Source: an uncultured Clostridia bacterium (GTDB taxonomy: Bacteria > Bacillota > Clostridia > Oscillospirales > CAG-272). Taken from it: a stretch of DNA of 20,510 nucleotides. The DNA lies in NCBI GenBank assembly GCA_905235755.1, contig CAJONA010000004.1, positions 1 to 20,510 of the forward strand, written 5' to 3'. The position numbers were made by a program, and so were the translations under genes. Positions 13,874-20,278 of the stretch are shown in pieces. Below the pieces are notes generated by a model that worked only from the letters and a program-made list of their open reading frames with translations, did no database searches and was not told the origin of the DNA. Position 1 is the first letter of the stretch; every line of letters begins with the position of its first letter.

Positions 13874-13995
13874 AAATTTTTAAAATAATTTCTTTGCTTT
13901 TATCCGTCTTATACAGTGAGAAAACTTGCCGATTTTTACGACTAATTTAAAAAATCCGAAATAAGATCGCATCATCGGGAAAAGGAAAAGAAAAT

Positions 13996-15264
13996 ATGGA
14001 AAACATTCAAAAAGAAAAGAACTACGGCATAGAGCTTTTACGCATATTGTCGATAGTGTTCGTGCTTATCCTGCATATACTCGGGCGCGGCGGTGTATAT
14101 CCGTACGCGGGCACGAGCGCCAACCTCGCCGAACATCCGTGGAACTACAAAGTGGCGTGGATACTCGAAAGCGCGGCGTACGGCGCGGTAAACTTTTTCG
14201 CATTGATATCGGGATTTGTCGGGCTGAGATCACATTTTCACATCAAAAAATGGCTGCGCCTTTGGGTGCTCGTTGTATTCTGGGGAGTCATGGTTTACGT
14301 GCTTTTCGACAACTGCACGTTTATTTTCCAAGGATTCAACGATCTGCTCGTCAAAATAATACCCGTTGTCAAGCCGGAGGTCGAAGCGTACGGAGCCACG
14401 GCGCAGTCTTACAGGGACGTCATACTGACGATAGGCACGAAGCAGTATTGGTATTTCAATATGTATACCTTGCTGTTCATCCTTATGCCGATACTCAACG
14501 CGGGCATATCAAAGCTGAACAAAAAGCAGATGACGCTCATCACCTTTGTGATCTTCCTTTTTGCGTCGGTATACAAGACGATAATGGACAAGGATCTGTT
14601 CGTTCTAAGCGGCGGATACAGCGCCATATGGCTGATCTTCATGTACCTTGTGGGCGCGACGGTGAAGATGTATCACGAGGACGGCGCAAAGCCAAACAAG
14701 CTTTTGTGCCTCGGCGGATATATCGCCTGCGTGGGCGCGACTGCCGGTTTCAGATTTTGGTTTGACCACTTATATGAGCTGCACCCCGAGCAAGAGGTCT
14801 TTCACGAAAAGAACGATCTGCTTATCAGCTACACGGGACCTTTTGTCGTGATCGGATGTGTGCTTTTGCTGCTCATTTTTATGCAGTTAAAGCTGAAAAC
14901 CAAGGTCGGAAAGAAGATAACGCTCATTCTTTCGAGCGCGTCGTTCGGGATATATGTTTTCCACGTTCACAATGCGATATGGGACAATTACTTATATAAC
15001 AGATTTTATAAATTCGCCTATGAGCCGACGGGAAAGATGATACTTTACATATTCATCACGCTCATAGCGCTGTATTTGTTCTTCGCTGCGTTCGAGCTGG
15101 CGCGGATATATTTGTTCAAGCTTACCCGGTTCGATAAGCTCATCGACCTTGTCGGCGACGGGATAACAAAATTTGTAAATAAAATATACCTTGACAAAAA
15201 GCCGAAAAAAAGAAAAGCAAATGAAAAAGATCCCGAGCCGATGAGCGAGAGCAAAAAAGAATAA
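13996..15264 (+). CDS. Acyltransferase-3 family membrane protein
   Basis: This 422-residue protein has about ten membrane helices and the typical opening of acyltransferase-3 enzymes, NYGIELLRILSIVFVLILHI, with the family's conserved His at residue 27. Further family signs are ESAAYGAVNFFALISGFV, FNMYTLLFILMPIL and, near the end, SSASFGIYVFHVHNAIWD. These enzymes move acyl groups onto surface polysaccharides, peptidoglycan or small molecules; the acceptor is unknown. The C-terminus is a charged cytoplasmic tail rich in Lys and Glu. No SGNH domain is fused to it, unlike OatA. An AAAGGAAAAG ribosome site precedes the ATG. The 122-bp gap upstream shows no convincing terminator or promoter. Confidence 0.9.
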   Translation: MENIQKEKNYGIELLRILSIVFVLILHILGRGGVYPYAGTSANLAEHPWNYKVAWILESAAYGAVNFFALISGFVGLRSHFHIKKWLRLWVLVVFWGVMVYVLFDNCTFIFQGFNDLLVKIIPVVKPEVEAYGATAQSYRDVILTIGTKQYWYFNMYTLLFILMPILNAGISKLNKKQMTLITFVIFLFASVYKTIMDKDLFVLSGGYSAIWLIFMYLVGATVKMYHEDGAKPNKLLCLGGYIACVGATAGFRFWFDHLYELHPEQEVFHEKNDLLISYTGPFVVIGCVLLLLIFMQLKLKTKVGKKITLILSSASFGIYVFHVHNAIWDNYLYNRFYKFAYEPTGKMILYIFITLIALYLFFAAFELARIYLFKLTRFDKLIDLVGDGITKFVNKIYLDKKPKKRKANEKDPEPMSESKKE

Positions 15265-15270
15265 AACGGC

Positions 15271-15297
15271 AAAAAAGCCCTCGCGTGAGGGCTTTTT
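15271..15297. terminator. Bidirectional terminator, copy 1 of an identical pair
   Basis: GCCCTC (15277-15282), loop GCGT, GAGGGC (15287-15292), flanked by six A and five T. It separates the acyltransferase gene from the convergent XRE gene, whose stop codon begins in the last T. An identical 27-bp copy occurs at 16103-16129. Confidence 0.93.
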
Positions 15298-15584
15298 CAA
15301 AGTGTTTTCAAAAAATTCATCAGCGCTTTGCGCTGGGTATCGTTCAAATGCGCAATCACAGGGCTGAGTTCATCGACATCAACCGATTCCACATTGAAAA
15401 ACTCGACCAAAGAGACTTTCAATGCGTAGCAGATATATTCAAGGCATGCCACCGTCGGCTGCTTTTTTCCGAGTTCAATATCTCTCAAATGACTTTGCGA
15501 TATTCCCGCGAGATTTGCCAATCTGTTGACCGTTAATCCCCGTTTTTCCCGCAGCTCCGTTATCCTGCGACCGACTTCAAACAT
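15297..15584 (-). CDS. XRE-family helix-turn-helix regulator
   Basis: This protein of 95 residues has an HTH_XRE domain at about 3-60: VGRRITELREKRGLTVNRLA, NLAGISQSHLRDIELGKKQP, then TVACLEYICYALKVSLVEFF. The remaining 30 residues look helical and have no known motif. The ATG at 15584 has a perfect GGAGGT a few bases upstream. Longer in-frame versions to 15623 lack a ribosome site. The gene is divergent from a small membrane-protein gene, and the space between them carries repeated TATAG sequences, so the regulator probably controls both genes. Confidence 0.92.
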   Translation of the reverse strand: MFEVGRRITELREKRGLTVNRLANLAGISQSHLRDIELGKKQPTVACLEYICYALKVSLVEFFNVESVDVDELSPVIAHLNDTQRKALMNFLKTL

Positions 15585-15604
15585 GATGACCTCCGTTTTT
15601 ATCG

Positions 15605-15654
15605 CTATAGTTATAGTATACATAAAAACGCGAAAGTTTTTACATCTATAGTAT
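15605..15654. promoter_or_regulatory. Repeated TATAG motifs between the XRE gene and its divergent neighbour
   Basis: CTATAG (15605-15610) is followed by TATAGTAT (15612-15619), and TATAGTAT recurs at 15647-15654 as part of CTATAGTAT. The last copy abuts and overlaps by one base the -35 box of the plus-strand promoter. The arrangement suggests binding sites for the XRE protein; this is inference. Confidence 0.5.
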
Positions 15655-15682
15655 TGACAAGATATATTTATTGAGTTAAAAT
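15654..15682 (+). promoter_or_regulatory. Promoter of the small membrane-protein gene
   Basis: TTGACA (15654-15659), a 17-bp spacer and TAAAAT (15677-15682). The expected leader to the ATG at 15771 is about 80 nt, with no obvious structure. Confidence 0.8.
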
Positions 15683-15770
15683 ATTAAAAAGCGGCAAAAC
15701 GATACTTTTTATGGCGATATACAGCACGCATTATCAAATTGATTTGAAGACATAAAAAACCGGAGGAAAT

Positions 15771-16085
15771 ATGAAGACACTAAACATAGTATCGCTTATT
15801 TTGGGATCTGTCGAATGGATGATGAGGCTGATCTCGCTTGCTTTTTTGTCTTTTGAGACTCAAAGTATGCTCGTCGGCATCATAGCCGCGGTGTACGGTA
15901 TCGCCGGATTTGTGATCTTGATCAAAAATGCGTATGACTGGCAGTGGCACGACAAGCCTTTTAAAACGATAAATATCATTTTAACAGCCGTCTTTGCGTC
16001 GGTTATTGACGCCGTATTTATCTTTTTCAAAATCAATTATGACAAAAAGCAAGATGTTTCCCCAAAATACAGCAAATCAAGATAA
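15771..16085 (+). CDS. Small membrane protein with three predicted helices
   Basis: I do not recognise this 104-residue protein. It shows three hydrophobic segments at about 3-27, 32-52 and 66-88, separated by a short charged loop (KNAYDWQWHDKPFK), and ends in a basic tail (KKQDVSPKYSKSR). A strong GGAGGAA ribosome site precedes the ATG. Codons look more T- and A-ending than in the neighbouring genes, where C- and G-ending codons dominate; this is a visual impression. It is divergent from the XRE gene and the pair is enclosed by two identical terminators. Confidence 0.8.
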   Translation: MKTLNIVSLILGSVEWMMRLISLAFLSFETQSMLVGIIAAVYGIAGFVILIKNAYDWQWHDKPFKTINIILTAVFASVIDAVFIFFKINYDKKQDVSPKYSKSR

Positions 16086-16102
16086 AGTAATACATGTCGA
16101 TG

Positions 16103-16129
16103 AAAAAAGCCCTCGCGTGAGGGCTTTTT
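16103..16129. terminator. Bidirectional terminator, copy 2 of an identical pair
   Basis: The 27 bases are identical to 15271-15297: six A, GCCCTC, GCGT, GAGGGC, five T. It separates the small membrane-protein gene from the convergent DUF3592-like gene. Confidence 0.93.
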
Positions 16130-16142
16130 GTTTTTGTACTAT

Positions 16143-16589
16143 TCACATATCGTATTCGTGCTCGCGCCTGTATTTTACTTCCTTTGCAACATTGTGTATA
16201 AGCAGCGAAGCGCCTAAGACAAGCGACAGCGCGCTGATGCCGAATATACCGTATATGGAGAAACCGTCCGTCGCCATTACATCAACAGGATTATCGGGAT
16301 CGTAAAAAATCTCAATCGTCATACCTTCGCGGAAGCTCCTTCTATATGATCCGAGTTCGCTGTCGTATTCGCGCCCGTCGACCGTATATCTTACAAAAAC
16401 GTTTGTATGGATGCTTTCGCTCGCGGCGTCGTATTCGCTCGTGATCTTGATTATTTCCGCCGTTGTTTTTGAATATGTCTGCGATTTGTTCACATTGGAA
16501 ATACCGACCAGGAGTGTAATAACTCCGGCGGCGACCACAATAAGAGGAAGTGTGTATAAATTAAGTATTTTGAAAAATTTTTCTTTCAT
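16143..16589 (-). CDS. DUF3592-like membrane protein
   Basis: This protein of 148 residues has membrane helices near both ends (about 13-33 and 110-133) and an extracytoplasmic middle domain. The middle fits DUF3592: a YSKTTAEIIKITSEYD strand, FVRYTVDGREYDSEL, and then GMTIEIFYDPDNPVDVMAT. The GxxxxIxYDPxNP motif is characteristic of that family. Function is unknown. I prefer the ATG at 16589; the frame is open to a TTG at 16661 and an ATG at 16646, but neither has a ribosome site. The site at 16589 is also weak (CGGGT). It may be co-transcribed with the large gene upstream. Confidence 0.8.
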   Translation of the reverse strand: MKEKFFKILNLYTLPLIVVAAGVITLLVGISNVNKSQTYSKTTAEIIKITSEYDAASESIHTNVFVRYTVDGREYDSELGSYRRSFREGMTIEIFYDPDNPVDVMATDGFSIYGIFGISALSLVLGASLLIHNVAKEVKYRREHEYDM

Positions 16590-16739
16590 ATTTTTACCCG
16601 TGTATGAATGTTTTTTTATGATCGTTTTATTATCTGCGGGCGACATCCCGTTTTGCGACAATACAGTGTAATTCGATTTAATGATGACACAAGCTGCGAA
16701 TAAATCAATATGATATTCTAAGAGGTCTTTGCGAATTTA

Positions 16740-18578
16740 TTATTGAGATATGCCGTTTATCACGTATTCTTCCTTGCCGAAATCGACCTCGACCGTCGTG
16801 CCGTCAGAGAACGTCGTTCTCTGGCGGAGGTAGTCGTCAGACAGAAATTCGTGCTTCACCATTTCGCAAAGTGCGAGCTTTTCGGCAAGAGCGCAGGCGA
16901 ATTTGACCTCTTTGATCTGCTCGTCGTCGGCGTCGATCGGGCAGTAAACGGGGCTGCCGTTTAAAATCGCGTGCGAATACGCGCCGTCTTTGCCCGTAAT
17001 GCCGAACCCGACGAACTGCCCGCGAAATCCTATCCACGGGATCACGACGCAATCGTGATACACAAGATTTGTAAGCGGTATCGGTATGCCCTGTGCCTCC
17101 ATGCTGTCAACTCCCATATCGGTCGTTCCGTACGGAGCGTGATGACACAAAACCATCGACGGAAGAAGGCAGTCGAGTATCTCCTCCGACGACGGAATGA
17201 TGCCTTTGTCGGTCAGAATATCAAGGCAGTGCATACGGTCTACGGCGCATTGCTCTCTTGTCGTCGGGTGGTCGGGATCGAAGCATTCGTCGAGATCGGC
17301 GACGGAGAACACGTCGAGATATGCCGCCTCTATCTTAATGCCGAGCTTTTCAAATTCAGCATAATTGTGTCTGACGTAGTCGACGGCGCGCGTCGAGCAG
17401 AGATAAGAATGTGCCCCGCCCGCCCAATACGTTTTATACGGGTACTTGCCGCCCGGCTTCATCGTCGCCTCGTCGTATGAAAAATCGGGGCCGTCGAGAT
17501 AATAGTCCCTGTATTGATCGTGAACTCCGAAAATATATCCCAGCGCGCGCGTCGTTTCGCTGAGCTTCTTCATTCCCTCCGTTCCGCCGGCTTCTTCATT
17601 TGGCGGTAGCGGCGACGGGTGAAGATTGTCATAACCGCGCACTCCCCAACCGTCAAAATGAGTGTACGCTCGGTCTATCCCTTTTGCTTTCAGAGCTTTC
17701 AGCTCCTCCTCGCGCTGCTTAAACGGCACGCAGGAATGATTTTTCTCGGGGTGCTCTTTGTCGTAATAGTTGCACGTCGGCATAACGTTGCGGCATATCA
17801 AGGTATGTATGATCGGGCAGCCGATGAGGCGCGCGACGTTCGGATTACGGTCTATTTTCTCTTTTAATGTAATAAGCCGACCGTTTTCTTTAACGTAAGC
17901 GCGGTAGCACTTTGCGATAACGTTGTAGTCGCACGGCTCAAAAAAGCGGAATATCATTTTTCTGATATATGCCATTTTGCCCAGCGTCGGGCGGAACTGT
18001 GGCACGACGCGATCTTCATCGAGCTGATATTTCGCGTCATATGGCGTGTCAAAAATTGCGGCGTATCCCGCTCCGTTTCTCACCTGACCGTAAAGCGGCA
18101 TATACGCGTCCCTGCCGAAAACATCACCTATCCTGATCTTTATCTTCATTCCCGCAGGAACAAGCGTCCCCTGCATTCGAGGCAGGACTGTGTACCCCTC
18201 TCCCTCTTTTGCGCCAAAGTCGAACGGCGCGGGATACGATACCGTTTCGATCTCTCCCTGCTCGTCGCCGTCGACGCGGAGCTCGCAAACGATGCGTTCC
18301 GTCGTTCTGTCGACGTAAATATGCGTCATGACCGATATTTTCGTTTCGGGAATGTCAAAATACGATCTGACGCCGTCGTAAGTGCCTGTTTTGGTTGTTT
18401 TTATTTCCTTCGGATTCGGAAATTCAATAATTTTTCCGGATGTAAATCTGATATACGGTCTTTTTGTCATCGTCCATGTTTTGCCCGACGACAAAACGAC
18501 TGTGAGTTTAATATTTTCCGCGTCGACTTTTAAAAGAAAACTATCGGATATTATTTCATGTATCGGCATTTTCGGCAT
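16740..18578 (-). CDS. Probable TIM-barrel glycoside-hydrolase-like protein (DUF5696/GH101-like suspected)
   Basis: This 612-residue protein has an N-terminal beta-rich part (about 1-240) and a barrel-like part (about 250-530). Phrases typical of a glycoside hydrolase barrel are AYTHFDGWGVRGYDNLHP, FGVHDQYRDYYLDGPDF and AAYLDVFS, where the Asp could be the nucleophile; SSEEILD may hold a second acid. A short beta tail ends the protein. No signal peptide is visible, so intracellular action is likely. I suspect relationship to DUF5696/GH101-like enzymes but cannot confirm it. Two starts are possible: 18578 has its ribosome site too close, whereas 18569 is about 9 nt after AAAGGA and may be the real one. 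The gene begins 20 bp behind the rpsR terminator. Confidence 0.75.
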   Translation of the reverse strand: MPKMPIHEIISDSFLLKVDAENIKLTVVLSSGKTWTMTKRPYIRFTSGKIIEFPNPKEIKTTKTGTYDGVRSYFDIPETKISVMTHIYVDRTTERIVCELRVDGDEQGEIETVSYPAPFDFGAKEGEGYTVLPRMQGTLVPAGMKIKIRIGDVFGRDAYMPLYGQVRNGAGYAAIFDTPYDAKYQLDEDRVVPQFRPTLGKMAYIRKMIFRFFEPCDYNVIAKCYRAYVKENGRLITLKEKIDRNPNVARLIGCPIIHTLICRNVMPTCNYYDKEHPEKNHSCVPFKQREEELKALKAKGIDRAYTHFDGWGVRGYDNLHPSPLPPNEEAGGTEGMKKLSETTRALGYIFGVHDQYRDYYLDGPDFSYDEATMKPGGKYPYKTYWAGGAHSYLCSTRAVDYVRHNYAEFEKLGIKIEAAYLDVFSVADLDECFDPDHPTTREQCAVDRMHCLDILTDKGIIPSSEEILDCLLPSMVLCHHAPYGTTDMGVDSMEAQGIPIPLTNLVYHDCVVIPWIGFRGQFVGFGITGKDGAYSHAILNGSPVYCPIDADDEQIKEVKFACALAEKLALCEMVKHEFLSDDYLRQRTTFSDGTTVEVDFGKEEYVINGISQ

Positions 18579-18598
18579 TCCTTTCCGTATTAAAATGC

Positions 18599-18626
18599 AA
18601 AAAAGCCCTTAGTACAAGGGCTTTTT
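18599..18626 (-). terminator. Terminator of the rpsF-ssb-rpsR operon
   Basis: AAAAAGCCCTT (18600-18610) pairs with AAGGGCTTTTT (18616-18626) around AGTAC. On the minus strand it follows the rpsR stop by about 6 bp and ends in six T. It resembles the 15271 and 16103 terminators in its GCCCT stem but has a different loop. Confidence 0.92.
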
Positions 18627-18632
18627 GATGTT

Positions 18633-18881
18633 TTAGTCGCTGATGAACGGAAGGAGCGCCATGTGGCGTGCTCTCTTGATGGCTTCCGTAACTTCGCGCT
18701 GATGCTTTGCGCAAGTACCCGTGACTCTGCGGGGAAGGATCTTTGAGCGCTCGGAAATGAACTTTCTGAGTCTCGCCGTGTCCTTATAGTCAATTTTCTC
18801 TACCTTTTCAGCGCAGAAAACACAAACTTTTTTTCTTTTGTGAACGGCGCCGTTCGAGGAAAATTTCTGTTCCTTATCCAT
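18633..18881 (-). CDS. rpsR: Ribosomal protein bS18
   Basis: This 82-residue small-subunit protein shows the S18 core IDYKDTARLRKFISERSKIL and PRRVTGTCAKHQREVTEAIK, RARHMALLPF. Cys20, Cys23, Cys57 and His60 make a likely zinc site, so this is a zinc-containing (C+) paralog. bS18 pairs with bS6 on the ribosome platform. AGGAGGA precedes the ATG. It is the last gene of the rpsF-ssb-rpsR operon. Confidence 0.97.
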   Translation of the reverse strand: MDKEQKFSSNGAVHKRKKVCVFCAEKVEKIDYKDTARLRKFISERSKILPRRVTGTCAKHQREVTEAIKRARHMALLPFISD

Positions 18882-18918
18882 CGGATATTATCCTCCTATC
18901 AAATTTTGTGCTTAAAGC

Positions 18919-19350
18919 TCAGAACGGCAGATCTCCGTCATCTGCAATTTCATCAAACTTCGGCGTCGCCTCGGTCTTTTCATCCGACGAAAATGCGGGA
19001 GCTTTAAAATCGTCTGTTCTTTCATTCTTTCTTTCGACAAACGTAGCTTCATCCGCTACGACTTCCGTAACGTAACGCTTCGTGCCGTCGGCCGCGTCGT
19101 AAGAACGCGTCTGAATGCTGCCGCAAATGCAGATAGCATTGCCTTTTTTAAAGAATTTACAGATAAATTCGGCTGTCTGTCTCCACGCGACGATATTTAT
19201 AAAATCGCTCTGCGACTGTTCGCCCGCTTTTGCGAATCTGCGAGTAACGCCTATCGAAAACGACGTTACAGACACGCCTGTCTGTGTTTGTTTCAATTCC
19301 GGATCTGCTGTAAGATGACCTATGAGTATAACCTTGTTAAGACTTGCCAT
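18919..19350 (-). CDS. ssb: Single-stranded DNA-binding protein
   Basis: This 143-residue protein has the OB-fold domain (about 1-105) with LNKVILIGHLTADPELKQT, SFSIGVTRRF and INIVAWRQTAEFICKFFKKG. A disordered acidic linker and the DDGDLPF tail that binds partner proteins follow. It coats single-stranded DNA in replication, repair and recombination. It lies between rpsF and rpsR, the usual Firmicute arrangement. The ribosome site (AAGGGGGT) is somewhat far from the ATG. Confidence 0.97.
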   Translation of the reverse strand: MASLNKVILIGHLTADPELKQTQTGVSVTSFSIGVTRRFAKAGEQSQSDFINIVAWRQTAEFICKFFKKGNAICICGSIQTRSYDAADGTKRYVTEVVADEATFVERKNERTDDFKAPAFSSDEKTEATPKFDEIADDGDLPF

Positions 19351-19366
19351 AGTTGCGCTTACCCCC

Positions 19367-19657
19367 TTATGCTTTTACAGTCATTGAACGCATGATATCT
19401 TCTGTGATATTGAAGACACGTTCGAGTTCTGCGACAAAAGACGTCTCCGCTTTATAATTGACAAGGACATAATACCCCTCTGTCAAATCATTGATCGGAT
19501 ACGCGAATTTGCGCTTACCCCATTCGTTGACAGACTCGATCTCGCCGTTATCGCCGATGAGCTTTAAAAACTTCTCAACGGTCGCTTTGCATGCGTCTTC
19601 GCCGTTTGTCAGATCGACAACGAACATCGTTTCGTATGATGAGATAACTTTCTCCAT
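19367..19657 (-). CDS. rpsF: Ribosomal protein bS6
   Basis: This 96-residue protein opens with ISSYETMFVVDLTNGEDACK and continues with ESVNEWGKRKFAYPINDLTEGYYVLVNYKA and the final DIMRSMTVKA, all standard for bS6. It binds bS18 on the 30S subunit. It is the first gene of the operon. A strong AAGGAGGTG ribosome site lies in a leader that can pair with it. Confidence 0.97.
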   Translation of the reverse strand: MEKVISSYETMFVVDLTNGEDACKATVEKFLKLIGDNGEIESVNEWGKRKFAYPINDLTEGYYVLVNYKAETSFVAELERVFNITEDIMRSMTVKA

Positions 19658-19748
19658 TATGATTTACACCTCCTTCCGGCCATAAGGCCGCGAACATCGA
19701 AAAATTTATCCGCGGCAAGGAGAAATTGAGCATTTGCTCGTTTTCCAA
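19658..19748 (-). promoter_or_regulatory. Structured 5' leader of rpsF, candidate bS6:bS18 autoregulatory element
   Basis: The roughly 90-nt leader contains GAGC-AAAT-GCTC, a CCGCG/CGCGG stem (19711-19715 with 19688-19692) and a GGCC-TTAT-GGCC stem (19678-19689); the last two share bases and exclude each other. CTCCTT (complement of 19717-19722) matches the AAGGAG of the ribosome site (complement of 19670-19675). rpsF leaders in many bacteria bind the S6:S18 complex through a structure presenting CCG, and CCG occurs here. That this leader is such an element is inference. Confidence 0.6.
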
Positions 19749-19754
19749 GTACAT

Positions 19755-19783
19755 ATTATATCACCTGTGTTTTTATTTGTCAA
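19755..19783 (-). promoter_or_regulatory. Consensus promoter of the rpsF-ssb-rpsR operon
   Basis: On the minus strand TTGACA (19783-19778), a 17-bp spacer and TATAAT (19760-19755), with TGA directly before the -10. Exact consensus in both boxes plus an extended -10 suits a ribosomal-protein operon. Confidence 0.93.
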
Positions 19784-19833
19784 TCGAATTTTCCTTTTAT
19801 TTGAATATTTTTTAAAAAAATATTAAAAAACTC

Positions 19834-19862
19834 TTGATTTTTATATCCGTTTATGATAATAT
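19834..19862 (+). promoter_or_regulatory. Promoter of secG
   Basis: TTGATT (19834-19839), a 17-bp spacer and TAATAT (19857-19862) with TGA just before the -10. The expected leader is about 105 nt long. Confidence 0.65.
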
Positions 19863-19866
19863 GAAA

Positions 19867-19939
19867 GGCGACGGCTTTTATATCGCCGTTTTGCATGTAA
19901 ATTCCGTTATCGCGCCAAAATCCGGCGATCGCGCGATAA
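19867..19939 (+). promoter_or_regulatory. Structured leader of secG
   Basis: Two mutually exclusive small stems occur first: GGCGA (19867-19871) with TCGCC (19883-19887), or ACGGC (19871-19875) with GCCGT (19885-19889), the latter followed by TTT. Further on, TTATCGCGC (19907-19915) and GCGCGATAA (19931-19939) form a perfect 9-bp stem with a 15-nt loop, ending about 20 nt before the GGAG ribosome site. No known riboswitch class is recognised. Confidence 0.5.
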
Positions 19940-19973
19940 TTAAATACAAATGCCGAGAGATGGAGAAATAAAA

Positions 19974-20228
19974 ATGGGTGTACTTGAAATTATACTTGCG
20001 TCGGTACTTTTGCTTGTCGCGCTGTTCCTTGTAGTTGCAATAATCTTGCAGGATAGCAAAAAGCACGGGCTTTCCGGTGCGATTTCCGGCGGAGCCGAAA
20101 CATTCTTCGGTAAGACCAAGGGCAAAGACGTCAACGGCTTCTTGCAAAAAGCTACGACAATAGCTGCGATAGTTTTTGCTGTTTTGGTATTTGTCACATA
20201 TCTGTTTTCCGGAATTTTGATCAAATAA
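19974..20228 (+). CDS. secG: Protein-export membrane protein SecG
   Basis: This 84-residue protein has two membrane helices (about 3-23 and 60-80) and the SecG signature between them: VAIILQDSKKHGLSGAISGGAETFFGKTKGKD. SecG joins SecY and SecE in the protein-export channel and assists SecA-driven transport. The ATG at 19974 has GGAG at 8 nt; the in-frame ATG at 19950 has no ribosome site. The gene stands alone, divergent from rpsF and closed by a strong terminator. Confidence 0.95.
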   Translation: MGVLEIILASVLLLVALFLVVAIILQDSKKHGLSGAISGGAETFFGKTKGKDVNGFLQKATTIAAIVFAVLVFVTYLFSGILIK

Positions 20229-20239
20229 GAAAAAAAGAA

Positions 20240-20271
20240 AAAAATCGCACGCCTCGGCGTGCGATTTTTTT
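20240..20271. terminator. Terminator between secG and the serine dehydratase gene
   Basis: AATCGCACGCC and GGCGTGCGATT form a long perfect stem around 20252-20257, preceded by an A tract and followed by seven T. It serves both convergent genes. Confidence 0.93.
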
Positions 20272-20278
20272 ATTTGAC

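Noticed and set aside
15297..16085. Type II toxin-antitoxin pair (XRE plus small protein)
   Set aside because: The genes are divergent rather than co-transcribed, and the partner is a three-helix membrane protein without a toxin motif; a toxin-antitoxin role cannot be supported.
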